From Tellurirhabdus rosea (GTDB lineage Bacteria; Bacteroidota; Bacteroidia; Cytophagales; Spirosomataceae), in assembly GCF_026278345.1 (NCBI RefSeq), contig NZ_CP111085.1, forward strand, positions 5,293,501 to 5,357,500: a stretch of 64,000 nt of DNA. Reading direction: 5' to 3'. Shown in pieces: positions 42,711 through 52,017 of this stretch. Each line of letters starts with the position of its first letter. Position 1 is the first letter of the stretch. A program made the translations under genes and the position numbers. Below the pieces are notes generated by a model, which saw only the letters and a program-made list of their open reading frames with translations, had not been told where the DNA came from and ran no database searches.

Positions 42711-44105
42711 ATGAGAAAATGTCTATGGCTAACCGTTCCCGGGGCCTTAATAGTTTCCGTCTTTCTGTCTGCATTCCTCTTTCGGAGTTCCGCCGTTTCC
42801 AGCCCCAACATCCTGTTCATCATGGCGGACGATCTGGGATACGGCGACGTGTCGGCCTACCGGGCTTCCGGGGGCGCAGCGGATGTGCAGACGCCTCATA
42901 TCGACAGCATCCTGAACGCGGGCATCCGGTTTACCAATTTTTACGCGAATAGTCCGGTCTGCTCCCCCAGCCGGGCGGCCCTGCTTTCCGGCCGCTGGCC
43001 CGAACGGGTGGGCGTGCCGGGCGTCATCCGCGACGAAGTATGGGATAGCTGGGGCTATCTGGCACCGGGCCTGCTGCTGCCGGATTACCTCCGGAAGGCC
43101 GGTTACCATACCGCTCTGGTCGGCAAATGGCACCTCGGTCTGGAAAGCCCCAACCTGCCCAACGAACGCGGCTTCGATGAATTTTACGGCCTGCTGGAAG
43201 GGATGATGGATGATTACACGGCCAAGCGGCGGCATAACCAGAACTTCCTCCGGCACAACCGACAGACAATCGACCCGCCCGGCCACGCCACGGACGTGTT
43301 TACCGACGAAGCGATTCGGTATCTCAACGGCCGGAAATCGGCGCGTAAGCCCTATTTCCTGTACCTCGCCTACACGGCCCCGCACGATCCGCTTCAGCCG
43401 CCCGCGGCTTTTCTGGAACGTGTTCGTCAGCGCAACCCGAACGGAGACCCGCAGCGGGCGAAACTGATCGCCCTGATTGAGCACATGGACGTCTGCATCG
43501 GGCGGGTGCTGGCGACGCTGAAGGCAAACGGACAGCTACAGAATACGCTGATCGTCTTTACGAGCGACAACGGGGGATGGGGGCCGGGCAAGGCCAGCAA
43601 CGGCCCGTTCCGTGGCGTGAAGGGACAGCTTTACGAAGGCGGCATCCGCATTCCGGCGGGCGTCTGCTGGCCGGGGAAAATTGCGCCGAATCAGCTGTCG
43701 GACACCCGGCTTCAGCTGATGGACTGGATGCCTACCTTTTTGGAGCTTTCCGGGACCAGAGCCGCGCCGCCGGTGGACGCCCGTTCGTTTCTAACAGTGT
43801 TAACCGGCCAGGAAAGCGCCAGAAGCGAATCTGCCGGGCTGGAAAGCCGACCGCTCTTTTTTGTACGCCGCGAAGGGCAGGATACCTACAAAGGACTGGC
43901 GGTGCAGGCGGTACGACTGGGCGACTGGAAGCTGCTGCAGCCCACGCCCTTTTCGCCCTATGAACTCTACAACCTCCGGAATGACCCGAAAGAAACGACC
44001 AATCTGGTCAACGAAGAAAAGAGTAAACGCGATGAACTGGTGAAGCTGCTGATGGAGCACATTCGCCGGGGAGGAGCGGTGCCCTGGCAGAAAAATTCGG
44101 ACTGA
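42711..44105 (+). CDS. Sulfatase, exported, cysteine-type (S1 family)
   Basis: I choose the ATG at 42711 (MRKCLWLTVPGAL), which begins a signal peptide; an in-frame upstream start at 42663 overlaps queE's start and adds nothing family-like. The 464-residue enzyme has the metal ligands in IMADDLGYGD (Asp40, Asp41) and the formylglycine motif CSPSRAALLSGR (Cys84), plus GKWHLG and FTSDNGGWG. It would remove sulfate esters from a glycan or small molecule. It needs a formylglycine-generating enzyme, which is not in this window. It is isolated from the island by 9 kb. Confidence 0.93.
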   Translation: MRKCLWLTVPGALIVSVFLSAFLFRSSAVSSPNILFIMADDLGYGDVSAYRASGGAADVQTPHIDSILNAGIRFTNFYANSPVCSPSRAALLSGRWPERVGVPGVIRDEVWDSWGYLAPGLLLPDYLRKAGYHTALVGKWHLGLESPNLPNERGFDEFYGLLEGMMDDYTAKRRHNQNFLRHNRQTIDPPGHATDVFTDEAIRYLNGRKSARKPYFLYLAYTAPHDPLQPPAAFLERVRQRNPNGDPQRAKLIALIEHMDVCIGRVLATLKANGQLQNTLIVFTSDNGGWGPGKASNGPFRGVKGQLYEGGIRIPAGVCWPGKIAPNQLSDTRLQLMDWMPTFLELSGTRAAPPVDARSFLTVLTGQESARSESAGLESRPLFFVRREGQDTYKGLAVQAVRLGDWKLLQPTPFSPYELYNLRNDPKETTNLVNEEKSKRDELVKLLMEHIRRGGAVPWQKNSD

Positions 44106-44169
44106 TGCAACCTTCCCTTTCGGCCACGCATCCTATAGCAACAAACGCTTTCACCCAGAAACCGGAAAT

Positions 44170-44853
44170 ATGAAATCTGTACCTTTTTTGACCTCGCTGG
44201 CGATGGCAATCAGCTGTCTTTCTGTCCAGGCGCAGACCGTAACCAAACAATTCGATGTGAACAAGTTTGACCGGATCGACGTCGGCAGTTCTATCGACGT
44301 GACGGTTCGGCAGGGAAATTTTAACGTGGAGGTGGACCTGCCCTCCGGCGAAACCAAATACCTCGATTTAAAGACCGAAAACGGCGTTCTGGTGGCCCGT
44401 TTCAAACGCCCGGCGGGCGAATGGATGTCGTCGGTGACCCGGAAGAGTCCGCATTTGACCGTGACGATGCCGACGCTGAAGGCTGTTACGCTGTCGGGCG
44501 CTTCGGACGGTAACATCAGCGGCTTCCGGAATCTGGACGAAGTAAACATTCAGCTTTCGGGGGCTTCGGACCTAATAATGAAGGATGTAGCGGCCCGGCG
44601 TATTCGCCTGAAAGCGCAGGGCGCTTCGGATGTGTCGCTTTCGGGAAGCGCGGATTACCTGGAGGCGGAAATGTCCGGTTCCTCGGACCTGTCGGCGGGG
44701 AATCTGGTAGCGGATGAGGTGGTGGTCCGGGCGCAGGGCTCAAGCGATGCGACAGTCAACGCCCGGCGAAAAGTCTCCAAATATGCGCGCGGCGGGTCCG
44801 ACATCGTGGTGCGCGGGCAGCCCAGAGAAGTTGTGTCTGAAAAAGTGGACTAG
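44170..44853 (+). CDS. DUF2807 (GIN-domain) exported protein
   Basis: This 227-residue protein has a signal peptide (CLSVQAQ). The remainder is a repetitive beta-helix-like sequence with recurring GASD/GSSD turns (SGASDGNIS, SGASDLIM, QGASDVSLSG, SGSSDLSAG, QGSSDATVN), typical of DUF2807 putative adhesin domains. It is probably an envelope or surface protein; no enzymatic role is known. It converges on the FKBP gene across a compact inverted repeat. Confidence 0.88.
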   Translation: MKSVPFLTSLAMAISCLSVQAQTVTKQFDVNKFDRIDVGSSIDVTVRQGNFNVEVDLPSGETKYLDLKTENGVLVARFKRPAGEWMSSVTRKSPHLTVTMPTLKAVTLSGASDGNISGFRNLDEVNIQLSGASDLIMKDVAARRIRLKAQGASDVSLSGSADYLEAEMSGSSDLSAGNLVADEVVVRAQGSSDATVNARRKVSKYARGGSDIVVRGQPREVVSEKVD

Positions 44854-44859
44854 AACAAT

Positions 44860-44907
44860 CGGTCGTCAGTCGTCAGCGTACGGGAACGTACGGACGACTG
44901 ACGACCG
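44860..44907. repeat. Inverted repeat with GTCGTCAG words (IR-F)
   Basis: CGGTCGTCAGTCGTC (from 44860) pairs with GACGACTGACGACCG (to 44907), with inner CGTACG on both sides, a 2-base bulge and a 4-base loop. The arms contain two tandem GTCGTCA copies. It lies between convergent genes, 6 bases after one stop and 3 bases before the other. No T run follows the stem, so it is not a classic terminator. Confidence 0.85.
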
Positions 44908-44910
44908 GGG

Positions 44911-45342
44911 TTAATTCACGCCGACCAGTTTGATATCAAACACCAGATCGTGTCCGGCCAGTGGCGAGTTGGCGTCCAGAACCACGTGCGTTTCGGAAAC
45001 CGACCGGACAATGACCGGAATCACCTGCGCTTCTCCTTCCTGGTGCATGTTCAGGGGCGTTCCCACTTCCAGCGGAATATCGTCCGGAATCACCTGCCGG
45101 TCAAATTCAAAGATCAGATCCGGGCTGGCCGAGCCGTAAGCGTCCTCCACCGGAACATGCACCGTTTTGCTCTCGCCAATTTCCATTCCTTCCACGGCAT
45201 CGTCAAATCCCTTGATGACCATCCCGCTGCCCACCACGAACTGAAGCGGGTCGCGGCCCTCTGACGAATCGAAAACCGTTCCGTCGGTCAATCTTCCGGT
45301 ATAGTGCACCTGCACCGAGTCCCCGGCTTTTGCTTGCGCCAT
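44911..45342 (-). CDS. FKBP-type peptidyl-prolyl cis-trans isomerase, SlyD-like
   Basis: This 143-residue protein has the FKBP N-terminal strand VQVHYTGRLTDGTVFDSSEG, the conserved GSGMVIKGFDDAVEGM and the SlyD-like insert-in-flap region (about 65-120). The C-terminal strand is HDLVFDIKLVGVN. It lacks the His-rich tail of E. coli SlyD. It catalyses prolyl isomerisation and probably acts as a cytoplasmic chaperone. A TAGTTTTG -7 box lies about 25 bases upstream of the start. Confidence 0.93.
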   Translation of the reverse strand: MAQAKAGDSVQVHYTGRLTDGTVFDSSEGRDPLQFVVGSGMVIKGFDDAVEGMEIGESKTVHVPVEDAYGSASPDLIFEFDRQVIPDDIPLEVGTPLNMHQEGEAQVIPVIVRSVSETHVVLDANSPLAGHDLVFDIKLVGVN

Positions 45343-45518
45343 AAACTAACTGCTTATTGTTTATGGCAAAACTACCGAAAATGGAGGCGATTGTTTGGCG
45401 ACCGCCCTATTTTTTCCGTTTCGCCGGGAAAATAATGGCGAAGCCGGAATTTGTCCGGTTTGACCGCCCGCTCTTTGCTGCTTCACGACGTCGTTTTTCC
45501 GTTTCGCGGGCTTTCCGA

Positions 45519-45550
45519 TTGAAGATCGACCCGCCCGGAAAGTAGCTTTG
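45519..45550 (+). promoter_or_regulatory. Bacteroidetes-type promoter
   Basis: TTG (45519-45521) and TAGCTTTG (45543-45550) are spaced 21 bases apart, one base over the usual range. The box lies 26 bases before the start of the PKD/beta-helix lipoprotein gene. Confidence 0.5.
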
Positions 45551-45576
45551 ATGCGTAAACAACAAATCATCTCTTC

Positions 45577-47091
45577 ATGAAAACGAACCCATACGCTTTC
45601 TCGATCCTACCGTCCTCGTTTACCGCCCCGGCGATTAAACTCCTCTTTTTTGTGGCGGCCGCGGCGGCGCTGCTGACCGGCTGTAAAAAAGAAACCGAAC
45701 CTGTAGAACCGGCCGGGGCCGTAACCGCCAATGCCGGTCCCGACCAGAACGTCCAGGTGGGCCAGACGGTTACCGTGGACGGGAGTGCCTCGGCCGACAG
45801 CAAAGGCAAGCCCCTGACGTACCAGTGGACCCTGATCCGGAAACCGGCAAAGAGCACTCTTACGCTTGCGGCCGCCAATGCCGTCAAGGCAACTTTCAGA
45901 CCGGACGAAGTCGGTGAATATGAGCTTGAACTGGCCGTTTCGAGTGCTACCGGCAAAAGCAGCGACAAAGTCATCGTAACGGCTTCCGTTGCCGAACCGC
46001 TGGCGATCAATGCCAGCATTACCGTCAAAACGACGCTGGTTGACCGGGTCCTCAACCCCGAACTGCCTGATTACATTGTCACTAAGTCCATTGATGTAAA
46101 CCATGAATTGACGATCAATCCGGGTGTGGTCATTGCCTTCGAACGGGATGTACGACTGAACATCAACGACAACGGCGGACTGGTCATTGCCAAAGGCGAG
46201 GCCGATAATAAGATTAAATTCGTCGGGGTGCAGAAAACCAAAGGCTACTGGGTGGGTATTGCCAACTATTCCGGAAGCAACGCCAACGTGTTCGAGCACA
46301 CGGAGTTTATGCACACCGGTAGCCGCCCGATCTACAGCACCACCAAATCCGCCTTCTTCATGTCGGCCCGCTCTCAGGTTACTTTCAAGAATTGCCTTTT
46401 CTCCCAGAATGACGGCTACGGCCTGTTTGTCTACGAAGGAGGTATCCTGCGCGAGTTTTCGAAAAACGCCTTTACCAACCACACGGAAGCGGGTATTCTG
46501 CTGGACGCCGCCAACGTCGCCACGCTCGATGCTGCCTCTACCTTCACGGGCGGAAACGGTCGGAACGTCGTGGAAATCACCAACTCCGGCATTCTGAAAG
46601 GAACCAGCGAAATTGTGTGGGCCGGCTTTGCCGATAAAACGCCGTACCGCATCAACGGAGAATTTGCCGTCACGACGGGCTGGAAAATTGCCCCCGGTGT
46701 CACCATCGAACTCAACCGCGACGCCGTTATCCGGGTGAATTCGGATGGCTACCTGATCGCTAAGGGGACGAACACCGAGAAAATTACCTTTACCGGCGCC
46801 GACCGCACGGCAGCCTACTGGCGCGGCATCATCTGCTACTCATCGGACAGCAAAAATGCGGTGGAAAACGCCGAGGTGAACAACGCGGGCAGCATCGCCA
46901 TCGTTTCGGGTAAGAAAGCCGCCATCGCTGTCTATGGCACCCGGGCCACCATGTCCATCAAAAACACCCGGATTTCGGGCAGCGGCGGCTACGGCGTGTT
47001 TGTCAGCTACGGAGCTTCGGCCAATGCCGACCTGACGACGGCCAACACGTTTGAAAGCAACGCCCAGACCAACGTGCTGATTGAGAAATAA
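45577..47091 (+). CDS. Lipoprotein with PKD domain and right-handed beta-helix
   Basis: This 504-residue protein has a lipobox (LLTGC, Cys36). A PKD domain follows (about 48-135; ANAGPDQNVQVGQTVTVDGS, YQWTLIRKP). The rest (about 150-504) is two related halves of parallel beta-helix, each starting with a DxxYxI...L.INPGVVIAFERD-type repeat and including the RAQVTFKNCLFSQNDGYGLFV and RATMSIKNTRISGSGGYGVFV pair. This suggests an internal duplication. It is likely surface-exposed; carbohydrate binding or adhesion is possible. No catalytic motif is recognised. Confidence 0.82.
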   Translation: MKTNPYAFSILPSSFTAPAIKLLFFVAAAAALLTGCKKETEPVEPAGAVTANAGPDQNVQVGQTVTVDGSASADSKGKPLTYQWTLIRKPAKSTLTLAAANAVKATFRPDEVGEYELELAVSSATGKSSDKVIVTASVAEPLAINASITVKTTLVDRVLNPELPDYIVTKSIDVNHELTINPGVVIAFERDVRLNINDNGGLVIAKGEADNKIKFVGVQKTKGYWVGIANYSGSNANVFEHTEFMHTGSRPIYSTTKSAFFMSARSQVTFKNCLFSQNDGYGLFVYEGGILREFSKNAFTNHTEAGILLDAANVATLDAASTFTGGNGRNVVEITNSGILKGTSEIVWAGFADKTPYRINGEFAVTTGWKIAPGVTIELNRDAVIRVNSDGYLIAKGTNTEKITFTGADRTAAYWRGIICYSSDSKNAVENAEVNNAGSIAIVSGKKAAIAVYGTRATMSIKNTRISGSGGYGVFVSYGASANADLTTANTFESNAQTNVLIEK

Positions 47092-47094
47092 AAA

Positions 47095-47154
47095 AGACCC
47101 GTCGCTGCCGACGGGTCTGTGAATCCTCCATCCGGTGCTATCGGGTGGAGGATT
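47095..47154. terminator. Two consecutive hairpins between convergent genes
   Basis: AGACCCGTCG (47095-47104) pairs with CGACGGGTCT (47109-47118), with an A run on its left that becomes a T tract on the minus strand. A second stem AATCCTCCA (47122-47130) pairs with TGGAGGATT (47146-47154). Together they can end proS and the lipoprotein transcripts. Confidence 0.75.
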
Positions 47155-47158
47155 TGTG

Positions 47159-48631
47159 TTAATAAGCCCGGGCAAAAATCACCCGCTGCTTCGACGGTTT
47201 GCCGCTGTAGACGCAGACGCCGTCCTCTTCCTCCGCTTCGAGCGGGATGCAGCGAATGGTGGCTTTGGTGGCTTCCTTGATGGCTTCCTCGGTTTCCGAA
47301 GTGCCGTCCCAGTGCGCCGAAATAAAGCCGCCTTTTTCGATCTGTTCCTTAAACGCATCGAACGTATCCACCCGGAACGTGTTCGACTGCCGAAACTGAA
47401 GCGCTTTCTGGTAAATCGTTTGCTGAATATCGGCCAGCAGATTCTGGATATGCGCCACGATGCCGTCGAGCGATACGGTTTCCTTTGTTTTCAGGTCGCG
47501 GCGGGCAACTTCCACCGTGTTGTTTTCCAGATCGCGCATGCCCATAGCCAGACGGACCGGAACGCCGCGCAGTTCGTACTCGGCAAATTTCCAGCCCGGC
47601 TTGTTGGCATCACTGTCGTCGAACTTCACCGAAACACCCGCTTTCCGCAGTTCCTGAATGATGGGCTTTACCTTTTCAGAAATCTGCGCCAGCCCTTCGT
47701 CGTTCTTGAAAATCGGCACGATCACCACCTGAATCGGGGCCAGTTTCGGAGGCAGCACCAGGCCGTCGTCGTCGGAGTGCGCCATGATGAGCGCGCCCAT
47801 CAGACGGGTCGATACGCCCCAGGACGTTCCCCAGACGTGTTCCAACTGGTTCTGTTTGTTCAGGAACGTCACGTCGAACGCTTTGGCGAAGTTCTGGCCG
47901 AGGAAGTGTGACGTGCCCGCCTGGAGCGCTTTGCCATCCTGCATCATGGCTTCGATACAGAACGTTTCGTCGGCACCGGCGAAGCGCTCGTTCGGCGTCT
48001 TGATACCCCGGATCACCGGCACGGCCATCCATTCTTCGGCAAAACGGGCGTACACGTCGAGCATCTGCCGGGTTTCGTCCATGGCTTCCTGAGCGGTCGC
48101 ATGGGCGGTATGTCCTTCCTGCCAGAGGAATTCGGCCGTCCGCAGAAAAAGGCGGGTGCGCATTTCCCACCGCACGACGTTGGCCCACTGGTTAATGAGC
48201 AGGGGCAGGTCGCGGTACGACTGAATCCAGTTTTTATACGTGCTCCAGATGACCGTCTCGGAGGTGGGGCGCACGATCAGTTCTTCCTCCAGTTTGGCGT
48301 CCGGATCGACGACCACCCCCGAACCGTCTTCGGCGTTTTTGAGGCGGTAGTGCGTCACGACGGCGCATTCTTTGGCAAACCCTTCAACGTGGGAGGCTTC
48401 TTTGCTCAGGTAGGATTTGGGGATGAAGAGCGGGAAATACGCGTTAGAGTGTCCGGTTTCCTTGAACATATCGTCCAGCGCCCGCTGCATTTTCTCCCAG
48501 ATGGAAAATCCGTACGGCTTAATAACCATACAGCCGCGCACGGCGGAATTTTCGGCCAGATCCGCTCTTTTCACCAGTTCATTATACCACTCCGAGTAGT
48601 TCTCGCTGCGGGAAGGAATTGCTTTTGCCAT
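47159..48631 (-). CDS. proS: Prolyl-tRNA synthetase (archaeal/eukaryotic-type, short form)
   Basis: This 490-residue class II synthetase has motif 1 around [16 protein letters not shown], motif 2 [25 protein letters not shown] and motif 3 [21 protein letters not shown], followed by the anticodon-binding domain. It lacks the editing insertion of the bacterial form and ends in the conserved terminal Tyr (IFARAY) of the archaeal-type enzyme. This type is usual in Bacteroidota. It attaches proline to tRNA-Pro. Confidence 0.95.
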   Translation of the reverse strand: MAKAIPSRSENYSEWYNELVKRADLAENSAVRGCMVIKPYGFSIWEKMQRALDDMFKETGHSNAYFPLFIPKSYLSKEASHVEGFAKECAVVTHYRLKNAEDGSGVVVDPDAKLEEELIVRPTSETVIWSTYKNWIQSYRDLPLLINQWANVVRWEMRTRLFLRTAEFLWQEGHTAHATAQEAMDETRQMLDVYARFAEEWMAVPVIRGIKTPNERFAGADETFCIEAMMQDGKALQAGTSHFLGQNFAKAFDVTFLNKQNQLEHVWGTSWGVSTRLMGALIMAHSDDDGLVLPPKLAPIQVVIVPIFKNDEGLAQISEKVKPIIQELRKAGVSVKFDDSDANKPGWKFAEYELRGVPVRLAMGMRDLENNTVEVARRDLKTKETVSLDGIVAHIQNLLADIQQTIYQKALQFRQSNTFRVDTFDAFKEQIEKGGFISAHWDGTSETEEAIKEATKATIRCIPLEAEEEDGVCVYSGKPSKQRVIFARAY

Positions 48632-48791
48632 CGACTGTTTGTAGTAATTGACTTAAAATCAGGTGTAAAAAAATATTTTTCCGGCCCTTAAACCCTTGCG
48701 GAAGAAAATGGGTCTAATAGGGCAGAAAGGCATCCCATTGTCAGACAAACCGACCGCTTTGGGCTATTTCGTCGGAGGGTTGTAAATGGGC

Positions 48792-48821
48792 TTGCAAAGA
48801 TAGGTTTTTCTGTTATTTTTG
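48792..48821 (+). promoter_or_regulatory. Bacteroidetes-type promoter
   Basis: TTG (48792-48794) and TATTTTTG (48814-48821) are separated by exactly 19 bases, an ideal match to TTG-N19-TAnnTTTG. It lies about 74 bases upstream of the Trp/Gly/Asn-rich lipoprotein gene. Confidence 0.75.
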
Positions 48822-48894
48822 TAATCAAACGGGGTGAAACTGTGTTATTAACATAGCAATCCCTTTTCTCCGAACCTTACTTAAAAAGCGTTCC

Positions 48895-50229
48895 ATGAAA
48901 GCCATTCGTACTTTACCATATGCTGCCATCCTTGCCGCCCTCAGTCTGGCGGGTTGTAGCAGCAGCCGCCAGCTCGCCCAGAACGGCGGGGAGGTGGACG
49001 ACCTGTACGGCAATTCAGCCGATGCGGTCGTTTATGCCGCTCCGCAGCGCGAGGAGCGGCAGCTGATCGATGAGCAGCCTACGCGCCGCGCTCAGGCCGA
49101 ACGCCGGGGCCGCAACACCAATCCTGATTTTCTTTCGGAAACCGAGCAGCAGGAGCTGTTCCAGAGTGACGAGTACTACAGCGACCTGTCCGCCCGTCGG
49201 GTGCAGCGCGGTATCTCGCCCGATCCCGGCTGGGCAACCGAAAACTACAACGACGGTTTTGTCGACGGGTTTAACGCCGCAGGCGGCAACCGCTGGAACC
49301 GCTGGGGCTGGAACAACACCGGTTTCTGGACCGGCTTGAGCCTCGGCCTGGGAGCGTCTCCCTGGGGCTGGAACCGCTGGGGCGGCTATGATCCGTTCTG
49401 GGGCGGAGGCTATGCGTACAGCCCCTGGGGCTGGAACAGCTTCTACGACCCGTTCTGGGGCTACAACTCGTTTAACCGCTGGGGTTACAACAGCTGGGCC
49501 GACCCGTACTGGGGCGGCGGCTGGTACAACCGCCCGGTCGTTGTGGTCAACAACAACTACAACAACGTAGTAGGAGCGGCCCGCAACAATTACACGGTAG
49601 GCGCCCGCAACACGGGCCGCACGGACCGGTACAACGGCAACTTCAACAATACGCCGCGGACCGGCAATCCGACCGATAACGGTGGTCGCCGCAGCGGTAC
49701 GCTGTCGCCGTCAACCAACACGCCGACCTATTCGAACAGCCGGAATCCGGATGCTCCGTCGCGCGACAGTTACAGCCGCGACCGGGCCAACAACCGGGGG
49801 ACGTATTACTACAGTGACTCCGACAATTCGGGTCGCGTTCGCAGCAATGAGTCCTACAGCGCGCCGAGTACAAGCAGCCCGAGCTATGGCAACAGCAGCC
49901 GGGGTTCTTCGGCCGCCGATGCGTACTACTCACGGCCCCGTCAGAACAGCCGCGGAACGTACGTGCAGCCTTCGGATGGCGGGTTGAATTCCCGCAGTTC
50001 GTCACCGAGCTACAACTCGGGCAACAGCGGTGGCTTCACGGCCCCGAGCCGCAGCAGCTACGAATCTCCGTCCCGCAGCACCTACTCGCAGCCGAATACC
50101 AACAGCAGCTATAGCTCACCAAGTCCGGCCCCGTCTTACAACAGCGGCAGCCGCGGCGGTAGCTCAAGCGGCGGTTACTCCGGTGGCAGCAGTTCAGGCG
50201 GTGGTGGCGGTTCCCGCGGTCCGCGTTAA
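48895..50229 (+). CDS. Low-complexity Trp/Gly/Asn-rich then Ser/Tyr/Asn-rich lipoprotein
   Basis: The 444-residue protein has a lipobox (LSLAGC, Cys21). A charged region (about 35-115) is followed by a Trp/Gly/Asn/Tyr-rich block (about 120-215; NRWGWNN, PWGWNRWGGYDPFW repeated). An Asn/Thr/Arg region follows, then a Ser/Tyr/Gly/Asn/Pro-rich disordered tail (about 270-444) ending in Gly-Ser repeats. No catalytic domain is seen. Composition resembles prion-like or gel-forming sequences and suggests an envelope structural role. It has its own strong promoter and terminator, so expression is likely substantial. Confidence 0.85.
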   Translation: MKAIRTLPYAAILAALSLAGCSSSRQLAQNGGEVDDLYGNSADAVVYAAPQREERQLIDEQPTRRAQAERRGRNTNPDFLSETEQQELFQSDEYYSDLSARRVQRGISPDPGWATENYNDGFVDGFNAAGGNRWNRWGWNNTGFWTGLSLGLGASPWGWNRWGGYDPFWGGGYAYSPWGWNSFYDPFWGYNSFNRWGYNSWADPYWGGGWYNRPVVVVNNNYNNVVGAARNNYTVGARNTGRTDRYNGNFNNTPRTGNPTDNGGRRSGTLSPSTNTPTYSNSRNPDAPSRDSYSRDRANNRGTYYYSDSDNSGRVRSNESYSAPSTSSPSYGNSSRGSSAADAYYSRPRQNSRGTYVQPSDGGLNSRSSSPSYNSGNSGGFTAPSRSSYESPSRSTYSQPNTNSSYSSPSPAPSYNSGSRGGSSSGGYSGGSSSGGGGGSRGPR

Positions 50230-50261
50230 TGCATAACCGTTTTCATCGTTCGATACGTTAT

Positions 50262-50302
50262 AAAAAAGCCCCGCTCAATGTTACAATTGGCGGGGTTTTT
50301 CG
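50262..50302. terminator. Bidirectional intrinsic terminator
   Basis: AAAAAGCCCCGC pairs with GCGGGGTTTTT with inner CAAT/ATTG extension. A- and T-runs flank both sides. It follows the low-complexity lipoprotein gene. Confidence 0.85.
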
Positions 50303-50385
50303 TTGTATAATTGACCGGCTGGTTAAACTCGAACCGGTCCGGATTTGTCTAATCGGCACTTCCTACCAACAACCCGCACAAGTTT

Positions 50386-51945
50386 ATGAAAAAAGAGATA
50401 AGTCTTCTGGGGCTGCTCATGATGGGCATGGGAACAGCCTTCGGCCAGTATGCCGGTGATGCGTTTCGGTACAATGAAATCCAGCAGACGGGGACGGCCC
50501 GGTTTCGGGGCGTAGGCGGTAATCATGCTGCGCTGGGCGGCGACGCCAGCACGACGTTTGGCAACCCCGCCGGCATCGGCTTCTTCAACCGTTCCGAAAT
50601 CAGCGTCAGTCCAACGCTTTCACTGTTTCAGACCGAATCTACCTTTATCGGTCAGCGTACGAGTGCAACCAAGACCAATCCGAACATAGGCCACTTTGGG
50701 CTGGTGATCGCCGGGAACGCCCAGAACGAGGCCCGCCGCTGGCGCCGGGCTTCCTTCGGCATCACGTACGCCCGACTGGTGAATCTCAACAATTCGCTTT
50801 CCTTCGAGGGGCGCAACAACCGGAGTTCGTTTGTGGACCAGTATATTCTGGATGCCAATGACCGCAGAATCACAGGGGCGCAGCTGGATCGACTGTATAA
50901 TCCTGACCTCAGGGAGGCGCAGGACCCGACGGCGGCGGCTTACCAGCTGTACCTGATCAACGGCAGCGATTTGCCCAATGATCCAAACAACAGCGGAGCA
51001 CCGTATACCCGGTACGACAGCGACCGGCCGACCACCCAGCGGCTTCGGTACAATTCGTCGGGAGGGCAGAACCAGTGGTCGTTTACCTACGGCGGCAATT
51101 ACGATGACAAACTGTATCTGGGCGTAACGCTCGGCATCACCCGCCTGCGGTTCGATTATGACGTGGATTATTCGGAAAACATCATTGGCGGCTCGGTATT
51201 CCGGAGAGTAGGCCGGGAGGAAGGTCTGACCGTGACCGGCAACGGCATTAACCTGGCCGTCGGGACCATCTGGAAGGCAACCGATTTTATCCAGCTGGGT
51301 GCTTCGGTGACCACGCCTACGTTCTCCACCGTTCGGGAAACGTTCTCTGAATCGCTCAACACCGACGCCATCGGCATCCCGACGCTCGACCAGAACGGAC
51401 GTCCCACGTTTTTTATCCCCGATAACCAGAATATTACCGTGACGCCCAACAACTTCGAGTACAACCTGACCAGCCCCCTTCGGGCCATGGCCGGGGCGAC
51501 GTACTTCCTGGGTGCCAAAAAGGTTGGTTTTATAACGGCTACGGCGGAATACGTCGGGTACTCCGGCATGCGCGTTTCCAGCTCACAGGCGGATGCGGGT
51601 TTCCGGGATGACATTCGGAGCGAGATTCAGTCCACGTATCAGAACGTGGTCAACTTCCGGGCGGGAGCCGAGGTACGTACCGGACTGCTGCGGCTGCGGG
51701 GTGGTGTTTCCTACCTGCCCGACCCGTACAAGCAGGCTTTCCAGGATCTGGACCGGACCAAACTGCTGATATCCGGCGGTCTGGGAGTGCGCAACGACCG
51801 CTTCTTTGCGGACGCCAGCGCCACGTATAACACATTCAAGTCGGGTTATACGCCCTATTCGCTGCCTAATCCGAGCGATTACGCCTCCGCCGAGATTGAT
51901 AACCGTCTGGTTAACGTCACGTTGACGGTAGGGGCTTTCTTCTAA
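50386..51945 (+). CDS. FadL/OmpP1-type outer membrane transport protein
   Basis: This 519-residue protein has a signal peptide (MGMGTAFGQ). The N-terminal region after it, GTARFRGVGGNHAALGGDAS with TFGNPAGIGFF, is characteristic of the OmpP1/FadL/TodX family hatch. A series of amphipathic strands follows, ending in the aromatic FF. Such barrels take up hydrophobic molecules such as long-chain fatty acids by passive diffusion. It is a single-gene unit between two terminators. Confidence 0.9.
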   Translation: MKKEISLLGLLMMGMGTAFGQYAGDAFRYNEIQQTGTARFRGVGGNHAALGGDASTTFGNPAGIGFFNRSEISVSPTLSLFQTESTFIGQRTSATKTNPNIGHFGLVIAGNAQNEARRWRRASFGITYARLVNLNNSLSFEGRNNRSSFVDQYILDANDRRITGAQLDRLYNPDLREAQDPTAAAYQLYLINGSDLPNDPNNSGAPYTRYDSDRPTTQRLRYNSSGGQNQWSFTYGGNYDDKLYLGVTLGITRLRFDYDVDYSENIIGGSVFRRVGREEGLTVTGNGINLAVGTIWKATDFIQLGASVTTPTFSTVRETFSESLNTDAIGIPTLDQNGRPTFFIPDNQNITVTPNNFEYNLTSPLRAMAGATYFLGAKKVGFITATAEYVGYSGMRVSSSQADAGFRDDIRSEIQSTYQNVVNFRAGAEVRTGLLRLRGGVSYLPDPYKQAFQDLDRTKLLISGGLGVRNDRFFADASATYNTFKSGYTPYSLPNPSDYASAEIDNRLVNVTLTVGAFF

Positions 51946-51964
51946 AAGCCGTTCAGGGTAAATG

Positions 51965-52017
51965 AAAAAGAGCCCGTGGGAATTCCGCAAGTTTGGAATT
52001 CCCACGGGCTCTTTTTA
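51965..52017. terminator. Strong bidirectional intrinsic terminator
   Basis: A near-perfect stem of more than 20 base pairs (AAAAAGAGCCCGTGGGAATT... against its reverse complement) has an 8-base loop and T runs both ways. It lies between convergent FadL-like and aroK genes and overlaps the aroK stop codon. Confidence 0.92.

Noticed and set aside
45361..45570. A 69-codon minus-strand frame in the promoter region of the PKD lipoprotein gene
   Set aside because: It overlaps the likely promoter at 45519-45550, is very basic and has no recognisable sequence.
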